A stretch of DNA of 64,000 nt, from contig NZ_CAMLSE010000016.1 in assembly GCF_946482605.1 (NCBI RefSeq), positions 62,001-126,000 on the forward strand. Reading direction: 5' to 3'. The notes beneath the pieces are model-generated. The model saw nothing but the letters and a program-made list of their open reading frames with translations. It was not told where the DNA came from and made no database searches. This DNA comes from an uncultured Dyadobacter sp. GTDB taxonomy: Bacteria > Bacteroidota > Bacteroidia > Cytophagales > Spirosomataceae. How positions within the stretch are numbered: the first letter of the stretch is position 1; each line of letters starts with the position of its first letter. Shown here one piece after another: positions 51,879 through 60,320 of this stretch. The translations under genes were made by a program, and so were the position numbers.

Positions 51879-51940
51879 CGGGAAAGGTTATGTTTTAATA
51901 AGTTACAGACCCTTTCCCGTGACAAGGAAAGGGTTTTATA
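51879..51940 (+). terminator. transcription attenuator of leuA
   Basis: Antiterminator: CGGGAAAGG (51879-51887) with CCTTTCCCG (51911-51919), nine perfect pairs. Terminator: ACCCTTTCC (51909-51917) with GGAAAGGGT (51926-51934), followed by TTTTATAT. The two share bases 51911-51917 and so exclude each other. The antiterminator begins three bases after the leader stop codon, where a ribosome at the stop would cover it. Confidence 0.78.
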
Positions 51941-51992
51941 TTGCCTGAAATATTGTTAAATTCGTGTCCCATTAAAAAAATAATACCCACCA

Positions 51993-53147
51993 ATGAGTAA
52001 TCGAGTTCAGATCTTCGACACTACTTTACGAGACGGCGAGCAGGTCCCTGGCAGCCAATTGACCACAGAAGAAAAGATTGTAGTAGCAACGCAACTCGAA
52101 AAACTAGGGGTAGATATTATCGAAGCTGGCTTTCCGGTTTCCAGCCCCGGCGACTTCCGGTCCGTGGTCGAGATCTCAAAAGCGGTACGCGAACCGATTA
52201 TTTGCGCGCTTTCGCGTGCCGTGCAAGGCGACATCGATGCGGCTGCCAATGCATTACAGTATGCCCAGCGGGCACGGATCCACACCGGCATCGGTTCTTC
52301 TGACATTCATATCCAGCATAAATTCAATACTACCCGCGAAAAAATCATCGAAAGGGCGATTGCGGCTACGAAATATGCTAAATCGAAGGTAGAAGACGTC
52401 GAGTTTTATTGTGAAGACGCGGGCCGTGCAGACCTGGTATTTCTTTCTCAGCTTGTTGAAGCCGTAATCGGTGCGGGCGCAACGGTGGTCAATATTCCGG
52501 ACACGACCGGTTATTGTCTGCCGGACGAGTACGGAAATAAAATCAAATACATTTTCGAACACGTTTCGAATATTCATAAAGCCACGATCTCGATCCATTG
52601 CCACAATGACCTGGGTTTGGCCACTGCTAATTCAATCGCAGGTATCAACCAGGGCGCACGCCAGGTAGAGGTGACGATCAACGGGATCGGTGAACGAGCG
52701 GGCAATACTTCTTTGGAGGAGGTGGTCATGGCATTGAAAGTGCATCAGGAGCTTGGTCTCGAAACAGGCATCAATACGCAGCACATTTATCCGACCAGCC
52801 AGCTGGTTTCTAAAATGATGCGCATGCCGGTACAGGCGAACAAGGCGATTGTCGGGCGTAACGCGTTCGCGCATTCATCGGGTATTCACCAGGACGGCTT
52901 TCTGAAAAACAACCTCAATTACGAGATTATGAATCCGCAGGATGTGGGTGTCGACAAGTCGGATATCGTACTGACGGCACGCAGCGGCCGTCACGCATTG
53001 AAGCACCGCCTGGAATTATTGGGATTCAGCTTCGAGAAGGCGACACTGGATGAGCTGTACACGAGGTTCCTGGAAGTGGCCGATGTGAAGAAAGAAGTAA
53101 ACGACGGAGATCTGGTTGAACTGGTGCGTACAGCGGAAACGGTTTAA
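51993..53147 (+). CDS. leuA: 2-isopropylmalate synthase, short form without the regulatory domain
   Basis: LeuA commits 2-ketoisovalerate to leucine by adding acetyl-CoA. The 384-residue protein has [20 protein letters not shown], the metal motif [15 protein letters not shown] and the linker phrase [18 protein letters not shown], and then stops: the roughly 130-residue C-terminal domain that binds leucine in full-length LeuA is absent. Leucine feedback on the enzyme is therefore not expected, and control is probably by the leucine-codon attenuator directly upstream. The gene ends 100 bases before a strong terminator. Confidence 0.93.
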   Translation: MSNRVQIFDTTLRDGEQVPGSQLTTEEKIVVATQLEKLGVDIIEAGFPVSSPGDFRSVVEISKAVREPIICALSRAVQGDIDAAANALQYAQRARIHTGIGSSDIHIQHKFNTTREKIIERAIAATKYAKSKVEDVEFYCEDAGRADLVFLSQLVEAVIGAGATVVNIPDTTGYCLPDEYGNKIKYIFEHVSNIHKATISIHCHNDLGLATANSIAGINQGARQVEVTINGIGERAGNTSLEEVVMALKVHQELGLETGINTQHIYPTSQLVSKMMRMPVQANKAIVGRNAFAHSSGIHQDGFLKNNLNYEIMNPQDVGVDKSDIVLTARSGRHALKHRLELLGFSFEKATLDELYTRFLEVADVKKEVNDGDLVELVRTAETV

Positions 53148-53246
53148 TTAGAATATTATTAGAATTAGTTAACAGCTTGAATCTGAATTTGATGTTTTAA
53201 AGAATTTTTTGTAAGATTACATATTCAATAACATCCATCAGATTGC

Positions 53247-53281
53247 AAAAAGCCCTCGGTGATTCTGACTAAGGGCTTTTT
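53247..53281 (+). terminator. terminator after leuA, shared with purU
   Basis: AAAAAGCCCT (53247-53256) pairs perfectly with AGGGCTTTTT (53272-53281). A and T runs on both sides allow function in both directions; purU ends at 53289 on the other strand. Confidence 0.85.
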
Positions 53282-53288
53282 CTTTGTT

Positions 53289-54122
53289 TTACAGGATAAT
53301 CGTACGGTTGTGGTGGATGAAAACGCGGTCGTTAAAGACCAGTTTTAACGCCTTCGAAAGCACAGCCTTTTCAGTATCTCTTCCCAATGTTGCCATATCC
53401 GACGCAGTGAGGGTGTGGTCCACGCCTTTCACATCTTGCGCGATAATTGGCCCCTCGTCCAGATCGTTATTGACAAAATGCGCGGTAGCGCCAATAATCT
53501 TGACTCCGCGCTCATATGCTTGCCGGTAAGGGTTTGCCCCAATAAAAGCCGGAAGAAAGGAGTGGTGAATGTTGACGATCCTGTTTGGAAAGCGATCGAC
53601 AAACTGCGGCGTGATCACGCGCATGTATTTGGCCAGGACCAGATAGTCGGGACGGTAGATTTCGAGCGTTCTCAAAATCGCATCTTCATGCTCTTCACGC
53701 GTTTTATTTTCATGGGAAATGAAATGAAAAGGAATTCCGAATTTCCCAACCAGCGGCTGTAAGGTATTGTAGTTACTGATAACGGCCATTATCGTTGCAT
53801 CCAGTTCGTTGAATGCATATCTGATCAATAATTCTCCCAGGCAGTGGTGTTCCCGGGTCACCAGAAGAACAATGTCCTTGCTCTTTTTGGGATTAATGCG
53901 GAGGTTCAGCCCGGCGGGCAATTCGGATTGCAATGCGTTCAGCAGTTCGGGAATATCGGTGTCCCCTTCAAATTCGGTTCTCATAAAAAAGTACCGGGAA
54001 GGGCTAACGTATTCGTCGTTGCTGATGATATTCTGATTGTGTGCAAACAGGATGCGGGTAACATGGTAGATCAAACCCTTATGATCCGGTCCATCCATCA
54101 ACAAAATATGTCTTTGACTCAT
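53289..54122 (-). CDS. purU: formyltetrahydrofolate deformylase
   Basis: PurU hydrolyses 10-formyl-THF to formate and THF, balancing the one-carbon pool. The 277-residue protein has an N-terminal ACT domain (residues 1-80, MDGPDHKGLIYHVTRILF) and the C-terminal formyltransferase fold with N184/H186 in VNIHHSFLPAF and D222 in NNDLDEGPII. Length is normal. It is a single gene facing leuA across a shared terminator. Confidence 0.93.
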   Translation of the reverse strand: MSQRHILLMDGPDHKGLIYHVTRILFAHNQNIISNDEYVSPSRYFFMRTEFEGDTDIPELLNALQSELPAGLNLRINPKKSKDIVLLVTREHHCLGELLIRYAFNELDATIMAVISNYNTLQPLVGKFGIPFHFISHENKTREEHEDAILRTLEIYRPDYLVLAKYMRVITPQFVDRFPNRIVNIHHSFLPAFIGANPYRQAYERGVKIIGATAHFVNNDLDEGPIIAQDVKGVDHTLTASDMATLGRDTEKAVLSKALKLVFNDRVFIHHNRTIIL

Positions 54123-54169
54123 GAAAGCTTAAATGATCGGTTTAAGAAAATGTGTTTCTTAATGCGGGT

Positions 54170-54177
54170 CAAATATA
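54170..54177 (-). promoter_or_regulatory. putative -7 promoter element for purU
   Basis: The minus strand reads TATATTTG, matching TAnnTTTG, about 48 bases before the purU ATG. Confidence 0.45.
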
Positions 54178-54285
54178 ATGAGTTCATGCAAGAGCTTTTA
54201 CTAAAGCTAACTTGTTTTGGATTTGAGCTGTAACAATTCGAAGAGCAACTGTGTTAAGTGGGTTACCGACCATTATTCCCGATTT

Positions 54286-54771
54286 ATGTCAGAAACACTA
54301 TTGATACCGACAGATGCAGACAGGTCTGCTGTGTACCGTGCGCTTTTGCCGCAAATTGAAGCTTTGATTGCCGATGAAAGTGACCTGACGGCGAACCTGG
54401 CCAACATGGCGGCCGCATTAAAGGAAGCATTCGGGTTTTTCTGGGTGGGATTTTACATCGTGAAGGAAGGTCAGCTTGTACTGGGGCCATTTCAGGGGCC
54501 CATTGCCTGCACGCGCATCCCGTTTCACAAGGGTGTATGCGGGGCCAGCTACACGCGTGCTGAAACCATCATCGTGCCCGATGTAGACCAGTTTCCCGGA
54601 CATATTGCATGCAGTTCGGCATCGAAATCGGAGATCGTGGTACCGGTATTTCACCGAAATGGCACGGTAGCGATGGTCCTGGATGTGGACAGCGACCAAC
54701 CCGACGATTTCAGTGAAGCAGATCTGGAAGGACTTGAAAAAATGGTCAGCTTGATTTCCAGGAAGCTCTAA
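54286..54771 (+). CDS. msrC: GAF-domain free methionine-(R)-sulfoxide reductase
   Basis: A 161-residue single GAF domain protein with the three conserved cysteines of the fRMsr family, C75 (IACTRIPF), C85 (GVCGASY) and C109 (HIACSSASKSEIVVP). The enzyme reduces free methionine-R-sulfoxide with thioredoxin. The ATG at 54286 was chosen as it starts the family-like sequence; the earlier frame opening at 54217 has no family content. Divergent from purU. Confidence 0.9.
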   Translation: MSETLLIPTDADRSAVYRALLPQIEALIADESDLTANLANMAAALKEAFGFFWVGFYIVKEGQLVLGPFQGPIACTRIPFHKGVCGASYTRAETIIVPDVDQFPGHIACSSASKSEIVVPVFHRNGTVAMVLDVDSDQPDDFSEADLEGLEKMVSLISRKL

Positions 54772-54786
54772 ATCTTGCAAAAATAA

Positions 54787-54810
54787 ACCCCGCCGGTAAA
54801 CAGGCGGGGT
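54787..54810 (-). terminator. terminator of the 54833 gene
   Basis: ACCCCGCC (54787-54794) pairs with GGCGGGGT (54803-54810). On the minus strand it is followed by TTTATTTTTG, so it ends transcription of the minus-strand gene; the plus side has no T run. Confidence 0.65.
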
Positions 54811-54832
54811 CGCGAAGTGTCTTGAAATGATA

Positions 54833-55129
54833 TCAGTTTAATGAAAACATAGGTAACCTGAGTGCTACCACGTTATTAAACATCAATTTCGATATTTTGG
54901 GATCCATATAATCGATCAGCGGAAATTCTGAAACGAGTGACATTACTTCAAATTCACTTTCTGCTCTTACCACGCACCAGAGTCTGGAGTAATCATCGGA
55001 CAAAGCGTAAGACATGAGTCTTCCCTGCTCCATCAGTTCATTAATCTTTTTTCTCTGAGCAGGTATTTTTGCTGTGAAATCTTCCGACATGACAGCAGGA
55101 AGCTGGATTTCAACCATATATTGGCTCAT
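54833..55129 (-). CDS. small muconolactone-isomerase-like (ferredoxin fold) protein
   Basis: A 98-residue protein, MSQYMVEIQLPAVMSEDFTA at the start, with IPAQRKKINELMEQGRLMSY, SRLWCVVRAESEFEVMSLVS and IDYMDPKISKLMFNNVV. The pattern resembles the muconolactone delta-isomerase/YciI-like dimeric alpha/beta barrel proteins. No degradative operon is nearby, so an actual isomerase role is doubtful. Single gene with its own promoter-like box and terminator. Confidence 0.65.
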   Translation of the reverse strand: MSQYMVEIQLPAVMSEDFTAKIPAQRKKINELMEQGRLMSYALSDDYSRLWCVVRAESEFEVMSLVSEFPLIDYMDPKISKLMFNNVVALRLPMFSLN

Positions 55130-55150
55130 GGGCGATAGAAGTTTGGGTTA

Positions 55151-55158
55151 CAAAAATA
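55151..55158 (-). promoter_or_regulatory. putative -7 promoter element for the 54833 gene
   Basis: The minus strand reads TATTTTTG, matching TAnnTTTG, 22 bases before the ATG at 55129. Confidence 0.45.
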
Positions 55159-55269
55159 CCTTCACATATAAAATGTACTCATTAAAGGATATGACTAACG
55201 GATTAGTTCCTTAACCTAACGTACCGAACATTTGGCAATAGTTTCTAAGACATTCCAACCATTTTGACA

Positions 55270-55404
55270 ATGAGCGTGTCAGGCCTAATACGACGAGCTG
55301 TGAAGCAAGCGTCGGATCATAACGCAACAGTAATCGACTATCTTATGGATAGAGGTGCTGAATTTACTCACAAACCGAACGAAGCACCCCTAAACTTCGG
55401 ATGA
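55270..55404 (+). CDS. candidate 44-residue ORF coupled to the ECF sigma gene
   Basis: An ATG-initiated frame, MSVSGLIRRAVKQASDHNAT at the start, of 44 residues that ends in TGA at 55402-55404, overlapping the sigma ATG (55401-55403) as ATGA. Such overlap is typical of coupled translation. Against it: short length, no family recognised, and somewhat unusual codons (CTA, ATA, AGA). It may be a leader ORF that controls sigma translation, a small protein, or chance. The rest of the 55130-55400 gap shows no other feature. Confidence 0.3.
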   Translation: MSVSGLIRRAVKQASDHNATVIDYLMDRGAEFTHKPNEAPLNFG

Positions 55405-55970
55405 CGTTTAACGAACAGGAATTGGTGAAAGGCTGCAAGCAGCGCAACCGGATCGCCCAGAAACAGCTGTATGATGTTTTTGGGGGGAAGTTGTTCGCTA
55501 TTTGCCTCAGGTACACCAAAAACCGCGCAGATGCGGAGGATGTATTGCAGGACGCTTTCATCAAAATTTATGAAAACATTGATTCTTTCAGAGCTGACAG
55601 CCCGCTCGAATACTGGATGCGTTCGGTGGTTGTCAATACTGCTCTGAATCATTTGCGGCAACAGAAGTATCTGAAGGAACTGGATGATATAGATGTGCAT
55701 CACAATGGCATTGCGGACAAGGAGTTTACGCTCGGCAATTTCCAGATGCAACAGTTGATGGAGCTGATCCACGAGCTGCCGCCGGGCTGTCAGACGATCT
55801 TCAATCTGTATGCTATTGAAGGTTATCAGCATAATGAGATTGCCCAGATGTTGGGTATCTCCGAAGGGACTTCCAAGTCGCAGTATTCGCGGGCGAGGAG
55901 TTTGCTTCAACAAAAATTAGAAAAGGAAAAAAGATTTGATGATGGATCCGTCCGACATAAACAGTTTTGA
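55401..55970 (+). CDS. ECF RNA polymerase sigma factor
   Basis: A 189-residue sigma-70 family protein: region 2 with QKQLYDVFGGKLFAICLRYT and DAEDVLQDAFIKIY (about residues 47-60), region 4 with LPPGCQTIFNLYAIEGYQHN and EIAQMLGISEGTSKSQYSRA. It overlaps the next gene by 32 bases; that gene encodes a protein with a short cytosolic N-terminus, a membrane helix and an outer part, which is probably its anti-sigma partner. It is not of the FecR-linked kind seen at 5531. Confidence 0.92.
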   Translation: MTFNEQELVKGCKQRNRIAQKQLYDVFGGKLFAICLRYTKNRADAEDVLQDAFIKIYENIDSFRADSPLEYWMRSVVVNTALNHLRQQKYLKELDDIDVHHNGIADKEFTLGNFQMQQLMELIHELPPGCQTIFNLYAIEGYQHNEIAQMLGISEGTSKSQYSRARSLLQQKLEKEKRFDDGSVRHKQF

Positions 55971-57477
55971 AAATCAATGGAAAAAGGCCTTTCAGGAGGC
56001 TTCTGAAGCTCCCCCGCCATCTGTGTGGGAGAATATAGAAGCACGTCTCGACACGGAGCAGGGAAAGGTCGTTCCACTTTGGTGGCAGTCTACCAAAATA
56101 TGGTATGCGGCCGCATCGATAGCTGCCCTGCTCCTGGTGGGAGGAGGTATCTGGTATTCGGGCCGGGATGCAGGCTCAGAGAGAACTGCTCTTACAAATA
56201 GTCCGATGAAGGAAGGGCGCAAACAGGAGAATGGACGCAAACAGGAGGATGAAATTGAGGGTAAGCCTGCTGAAAAAGGAGAGGCGAAAGTAGCAAAGTC
56301 GGATTTGCGCCAGAATGGATTGCCGAAGCAGAATGAGCCGGCCGGGAACGATGCTAAGAATGTGTCGCCCGAAACGTCTGAGGTAGAGATTGCCTCAGTG
56401 AACAAGCAGAAGCCGAATGGAGCACAGATCACCAAATCTTTTGCTGAACCTGCGGGAGGGACTGTCGCGGATGTTTATCAAAAGCCACGTACACCCGATG
56501 GCAATCCGGCATTACCAAACATAGAGAGCGCACATACTTTACCCGGAAATGCGGTAGTAAAAGAAATCACGTCAGGTCCGGAATTGATTGCGGCCAACAG
56601 TGAAAGTAATTCGGTTGGGCTGCTCAACGCGCTGCCTTATAACGATCTGGATGTACATGTTCAGAAACGCTATGTATTCTTCCGTCCCCAAATGCAAATC
56701 GAGGAGCCGGTTAAGACATCCAAAAAGAAAGAATATTGGGCGGGCGTAGGTATCATGCCGGCGTCTTTTAACCCCGATGTGAAGTTGAAAGAAGCGCCGA
56801 TGGTGTTTTCAAGTCAAAGTGTAGCCAACAAACGCTCGGTTTCCGGAAATAGCGAGTCGGGAATTTCTTACGCTCTGCAGACACAGGGAGGGATGAGACT
56901 GTCAAAGCATTGGTCTGTGGAGGCCGGTTTAAGCTATCTCCGGGGGAATTCGGATTATCAGGGAGGCGGCTATGTTTTGAATGCATATAACAGCGCCGCC
57001 GCCAATGTTTTGGAAAATGCCCTGGCGGGCTTGTCGTCGCCGAACGCCAGTCCTTCTTTTGCAGACAAGACGTCTAATTTTGATAACGGCGCATTATATA
57101 TTGATGTCGCGAAAAAAGTAAGCAATAACTATCAGTACCTGCAATTGCCTGTTCAGGCTGGTTTTACTTTAAATCCCGACAAGCGATTGAGCTATTCGTT
57201 GCTGGGCGGCATGATGGCCAATTTCTTTCTGACGAATGAGCTGGAATCGGCATCTGGTGAAATCATCAAAACGACGGCAAACGACGAGATCTACCGCAGC
57301 ATGAACTGGGCAGCGACAACGGGTTTAAGATTCAATTACAGGCTTTCATCGAAATGGGCAGCTAATCTGACAGGCTCTTACCAGCGTGCGGTATCTTCCG
57401 GTTTTAAATCGAATCAAAGCCTCGAATCGCTCCCTTATTTATATGGAGTTTCGTGGGCCGTTCGATATTCTTTTTGA
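55939..57477 (+). CDS. membrane-anchored beta-barrel protein, probable partner of the ECF sigma factor
   Basis: A 512-residue protein. Residues 1-50 are cytosolic (FENQWKKAFQEASEAPPPSV), one transmembrane helix lies at about 55-75 (WYAAASIAALLLVGGGIWYS), a long charged low-complexity stretch follows (about 80-240), and about 255-512 looks like an outer-membrane beta-barrel (ending YLYGVSWAVRYSF). The gene starts inside the sigma gene, pointing to coupled translation. An inner-membrane helix and an outer-membrane barrel in one chain is a form found in Bacteroidota sigma-linked proteins; anti-sigma action is an inference. Confidence 0.75.
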   Translation: MMDPSDINSFENQWKKAFQEASEAPPPSVWENIEARLDTEQGKVVPLWWQSTKIWYAAASIAALLLVGGGIWYSGRDAGSERTALTNSPMKEGRKQENGRKQEDEIEGKPAEKGEAKVAKSDLRQNGLPKQNEPAGNDAKNVSPETSEVEIASVNKQKPNGAQITKSFAEPAGGTVADVYQKPRTPDGNPALPNIESAHTLPGNAVVKEITSGPELIAANSESNSVGLLNALPYNDLDVHVQKRYVFFRPQMQIEEPVKTSKKKEYWAGVGIMPASFNPDVKLKEAPMVFSSQSVANKRSVSGNSESGISYALQTQGGMRLSKHWSVEAGLSYLRGNSDYQGGGYVLNAYNSAAANVLENALAGLSSPNASPSFADKTSNFDNGALYIDVAKKVSNNYQYLQLPVQAGFTLNPDKRLSYSLLGGMMANFFLTNELESASGEIIKTTANDEIYRSMNWAATTGLRFNYRLSSKWAANLTGSYQRAVSSGFKSNQSLESLPYLYGVSWAVRYSF

Positions 57478-57600
57478 TTTAATTCAAAAAGGTTTCCAAC
57501 CAATGACGGTGTATTTGAATCTTCTTATTGTGGGTTGAATGTGGGGTTCCGGTTGCTTAACAAAATGCCGGAAATAAAAGTACTCTTGCATCTATTAGCC

Positions 57601-58833
57601 ATGAAAATTTTCAAAAGATCAATCATCCCTTTTATGCTGGCCGCTGCTACGCTGGGGTGTAACAGCGACGGTAATATTGATCCGGGCAACGAAGTCAATC
57701 CGGTAGAAATACCCGCAGCGGTTTCAAATGGAACGACTTCCTTTGCTTTTGATTTTATTCATGGATTGCAGAAAACACAGCCCGCGGGAGACAATTTATT
57801 TGTTTCTCCATTGAGTTTGCACATGGCACTGGGGATGCTTTTGAACGGAGCGGAAAAGGAAACGGCAGAAGAAATCCGGAAGACTCTCAAAATAGATGAG
57901 GTTGCATTAGCTGAATTGAATGCTGCCTATCAAACATTAATTAAAGATTTGCCTGTGGCGGATTCAAAAGTGAGCCTAGGTCTGGCCAATTCACTTTGGC
58001 ACCGCAACGACTTTGCAGTAGAGAACGATTTTCAATCTGTCCTGAAAAATTCATTTGAGTCGGACATTACCGGATTGCCATTTGACAATGCAGCCAAGGA
58101 TCGTATTAACAAATGGGCGAGCGATAAGACCAACGGAAAGATCAAAAAAGTGATCGACCAGATTAGCAGCGATCAGGTAATGTTCCTGATGAATGCGCTA
58201 TACTTTAAGGGTGACTGGAAGTATCGGTTTGATTCAAAGAAGACACTGGACACGCCGTTTAACCTGGAAAGCGGGCAAAGTAAGAATGTGAAAATGATGT
58301 TCACATCCGCAGATTTCAAAATTGGTTCAGGCGGAAATTATAATGCCATCCAACTTCCTTACGCCAACGGGCAATTCAATATGACATTGCTGATTCCGAA
58401 AGGGCAAAGCACAGTGGATGAAGTATTGACGTCTCTTTCCGGATCCGGATGGTCGGAGTTGATCGGAGGAATGAAGGTGCAGGGTGCAACAGTGGGCCTT
58501 CCCAGGTTTACCCTCGACTATTCGGGTAAATTGAATAAGACCCTGGAAGGAATGGGAATTCAAAAGGCTTTTCAGGAAGACGCACAGTTGGGTAAGATAA
58601 ACAGAAATGCGGCTATACACGTGGATTTTGTGAAGCAGGATGCGTTCCTGGGAATCGACGAACAAGGAACAGAGGCAGCTGCGGTAACAACAATAGGAAT
58701 CGTCCTTACATCCGCAGGCCCGCAAGATCCGCCCCGGTACGTCTGTGACAGGCCGTTTGCGCTCGTCATTAGTGAAAATACTTCGAATACCATTCTCTTT
58801 ATGGGAAGGATCAAGAATCCGGATACAAAATAA
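57601..58833 (+). CDS. lipoprotein serpin (serine protease inhibitor family)
   Basis: A 410-residue serpin with a lipoprotein signal ending TLGC (C20). Family marks are NLFVSPLSLHMALGMLLNGA, ALYFKGDWKYRF and the ending RPFALVISENTSNTILFMGR. The reactive loop hinge is E354-Q-G-T-E-A-A-A-V362, the small-residue form of inhibitory serpins; by the usual count P1 is T370 and P1' S371, or Leu-Thr with a shift of one. It would sit on the cell envelope and trap proteases, like miropin of Tannerella. The ATG at 57601 starts the signal peptide. Two hairpins follow. Confidence 0.92.
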   Translation: MKIFKRSIIPFMLAAATLGCNSDGNIDPGNEVNPVEIPAAVSNGTTSFAFDFIHGLQKTQPAGDNLFVSPLSLHMALGMLLNGAEKETAEEIRKTLKIDEVALAELNAAYQTLIKDLPVADSKVSLGLANSLWHRNDFAVENDFQSVLKNSFESDITGLPFDNAAKDRINKWASDKTNGKIKKVIDQISSDQVMFLMNALYFKGDWKYRFDSKKTLDTPFNLESGQSKNVKMMFTSADFKIGSGGNYNAIQLPYANGQFNMTLLIPKGQSTVDEVLTSLSGSGWSELIGGMKVQGATVGLPRFTLDYSGKLNKTLEGMGIQKAFQEDAQLGKINRNAAIHVDFVKQDAFLGIDEQGTEAAAVTTIGIVLTSAGPQDPPRYVCDRPFALVISENTSNTILFMGRIKNPDTK

Positions 58834-58869
58834 AAACAGGCCTTTTGGCCAGGAAAATATCAAAGATAA

Positions 58870-58940
58870 AAAATACCGGTTCGCCGGTATTTTCGGGGTG
58901 CGTTATCGTCCGATGGCTTTGCTTTCGGACGATTTTGTTT
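58870..58940 (+). terminator. tandem hairpin terminators after the serpin gene
   Basis: First stem AAAATACCGG (58870-58879) with CCGGTATTTT (58884-58893) around a TTCG loop. Second stem ATCGTCCGA (58905-58913) with TCGGACGAT (58925-58933), followed by TTTGTTTTG. Both perfect. Confidence 0.75.
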
Positions 58941-58986
58941 TGTATTCCAACTAATTATGAAAAGTCAGTGTCCTGCATTTACCAAA

Positions 58987-59005
58987 GTAAAAATATGATT
59001 TTTAC
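58987..59005. promoter_or_regulatory. 8-bp inverted repeat GTAAAAAT-ATG-ATTTTTAC before the LVIVD gene
   Basis: A perfect two-fold repeat 22 bases before the ATG at 59027. AT-rich and compact, it could be an operator; no T run in the right place for a terminator. Confidence 0.4.
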
Positions 59006-59026
59006 GAGCCTCTAAAACCTGACTTT

Positions 59027-60319
59027 ATGAAAACTAAACTTCTACTGTTAACCTTTCTGGCGTGGACATGTTGGTCATGTAACGACCAATGTAAGGAAAC
59101 ACGCGTCGTTCGCCGGTTCAGCAACGTGACACACTCGCTGATGGAGCTTAGAACAATGGTAAGGGCAGAGTCGCCGAAGGCCATGGAGCAGCCCGGGAAA
59201 ATGTATGTAAAGGGTAAGTATTTATATGTCAATGAGATCAAGAGGGGGATTCACATCATTGACAACAGCAATCCCGCGAGTCCCAGGTTTGTTGCGTTCA
59301 TTAACATCCCGGGTAACGGGGATATAGCAGTTCGCGACAACATTCTTTACGCTGACAGCTTTTCGGACCTTGTTGCGATGGACATCGCCGATCCGGCGGC
59401 GGCCAGGGAGGTCGGTAGGGTAAAGAATGTGTTTAAAACAGGTTTTTTCGATGGAGGCTCGTGGTCCCTTAACGAATCGGTCGGAGCGATTAATGACACC
59501 AATGTGGAGTGGGTCACAGAAACCGTGACTGTAAATTGCGAGGACAATGTTACGCCAAACTGGTGGTGGGGCGGTGGCATCTGGGCAATAGCCGACAGGG
59601 CATTTTTAAGTAGTTCCTCGTCGGCTGCACCACAGTCGGCCGGGGGAACAAATGGCCAGGCAGGGTCGATGGCCCGATTTGCGCTGGACAGGAATTACCT
59701 TTACACGGTCGGACAAAATCAGCTTCACCTTTTCAACATCGCCAAGCCTTCTCAGCCCGTCGACTTCGCCACTGTGAACCTCGGTTGGGGGATAGAAACG
59801 ATTTTCCCTTACGAAAACAAGCTCTTTATTGGTTCGTCTACCGGAATGTTCATCTATGATAACACCAATCCTGCCGCGCCAAAACAACTTTCAACATTCC
59901 AGCACGGTCGCGCGTGCGACCCGGTGGTTGTGCAGGGAGATATTGCGTATGTTACCCTCCGTACAGGTACTGCATGCGCCGGAACGCAAAATCAACTCGA
60001 CCTCGTCGATGTCAGTTCTCCTGAATCTCCGCAGCTGATTAAGAGCTATCAGATGGAAAACCCGCACGGACTAAGTATCGACTTCCCGACACTGTATCTC
60101 TGCGAGGGAGAGCATGGATTGAAGGTATTCGATGTGGCCGATAAGTTTTCAGTTGACAAGCATCAGTTGGCCCATTTCAAAGATATGGATGCCTACGACG
60201 TTATTTCGCTCGGGAAGACATTGTTGCTGATCGGCAAGGATGGTTTCTATCAGTATGACTGCTCTGACTCGAAAGACTTGAAACTGCTGAGCAGAATCCC
60301 GGTTGGAAAAGCGATTTGA
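59027..60319 (+). CDS. LVIVD-repeat lipoprotein (beta-propeller)
   Basis: A 430-residue protein with a signal ending in WSC (C18), probably a lipoprotein. It carries LVIVD-type repeats: YLYVNEIKRGIHIIDNSNPASP, ILYADSFSDLVAMDIADPAA, LFIGSSTGMFIYDNTNPAAP, VDVSSPESPQLI. These form a surface beta-propeller of unknown use. The stop is one base before the next ATG, so the two genes share an operon, together with the lipoprotein gene at 60914. Confidence 0.88.
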   Translation: MKTKLLLLTFLAWTCWSCNDQCKETRVVRRFSNVTHSLMELRTMVRAESPKAMEQPGKMYVKGKYLYVNEIKRGIHIIDNSNPASPRFVAFINIPGNGDIAVRDNILYADSFSDLVAMDIADPAAAREVGRVKNVFKTGFFDGGSWSLNESVGAINDTNVEWVTETVTVNCEDNVTPNWWWGGGIWAIADRAFLSSSSSAAPQSAGGTNGQAGSMARFALDRNYLYTVGQNQLHLFNIAKPSQPVDFATVNLGWGIETIFPYENKLFIGSSTGMFIYDNTNPAAPKQLSTFQHGRACDPVVVQGDIAYVTLRTGTACAGTQNQLDLVDVSSPESPQLIKSYQMENPHGLSIDFPTLYLCEGEHGLKVFDVADKFSVDKHQLAHFKDMDAYDVISLGKTLLLIGKDGFYQYDCSDSKDLKLLSRIPVGKAI

Positions 60320-60320
60320 T

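Noticed and set aside
54217..54285. N-terminal extension of the methionine sulfoxide reductase
   Set aside because: The 23 extra codons have no family similarity and lie in the intergenic region divergent from purU; the ATG at 54286 fits the family.
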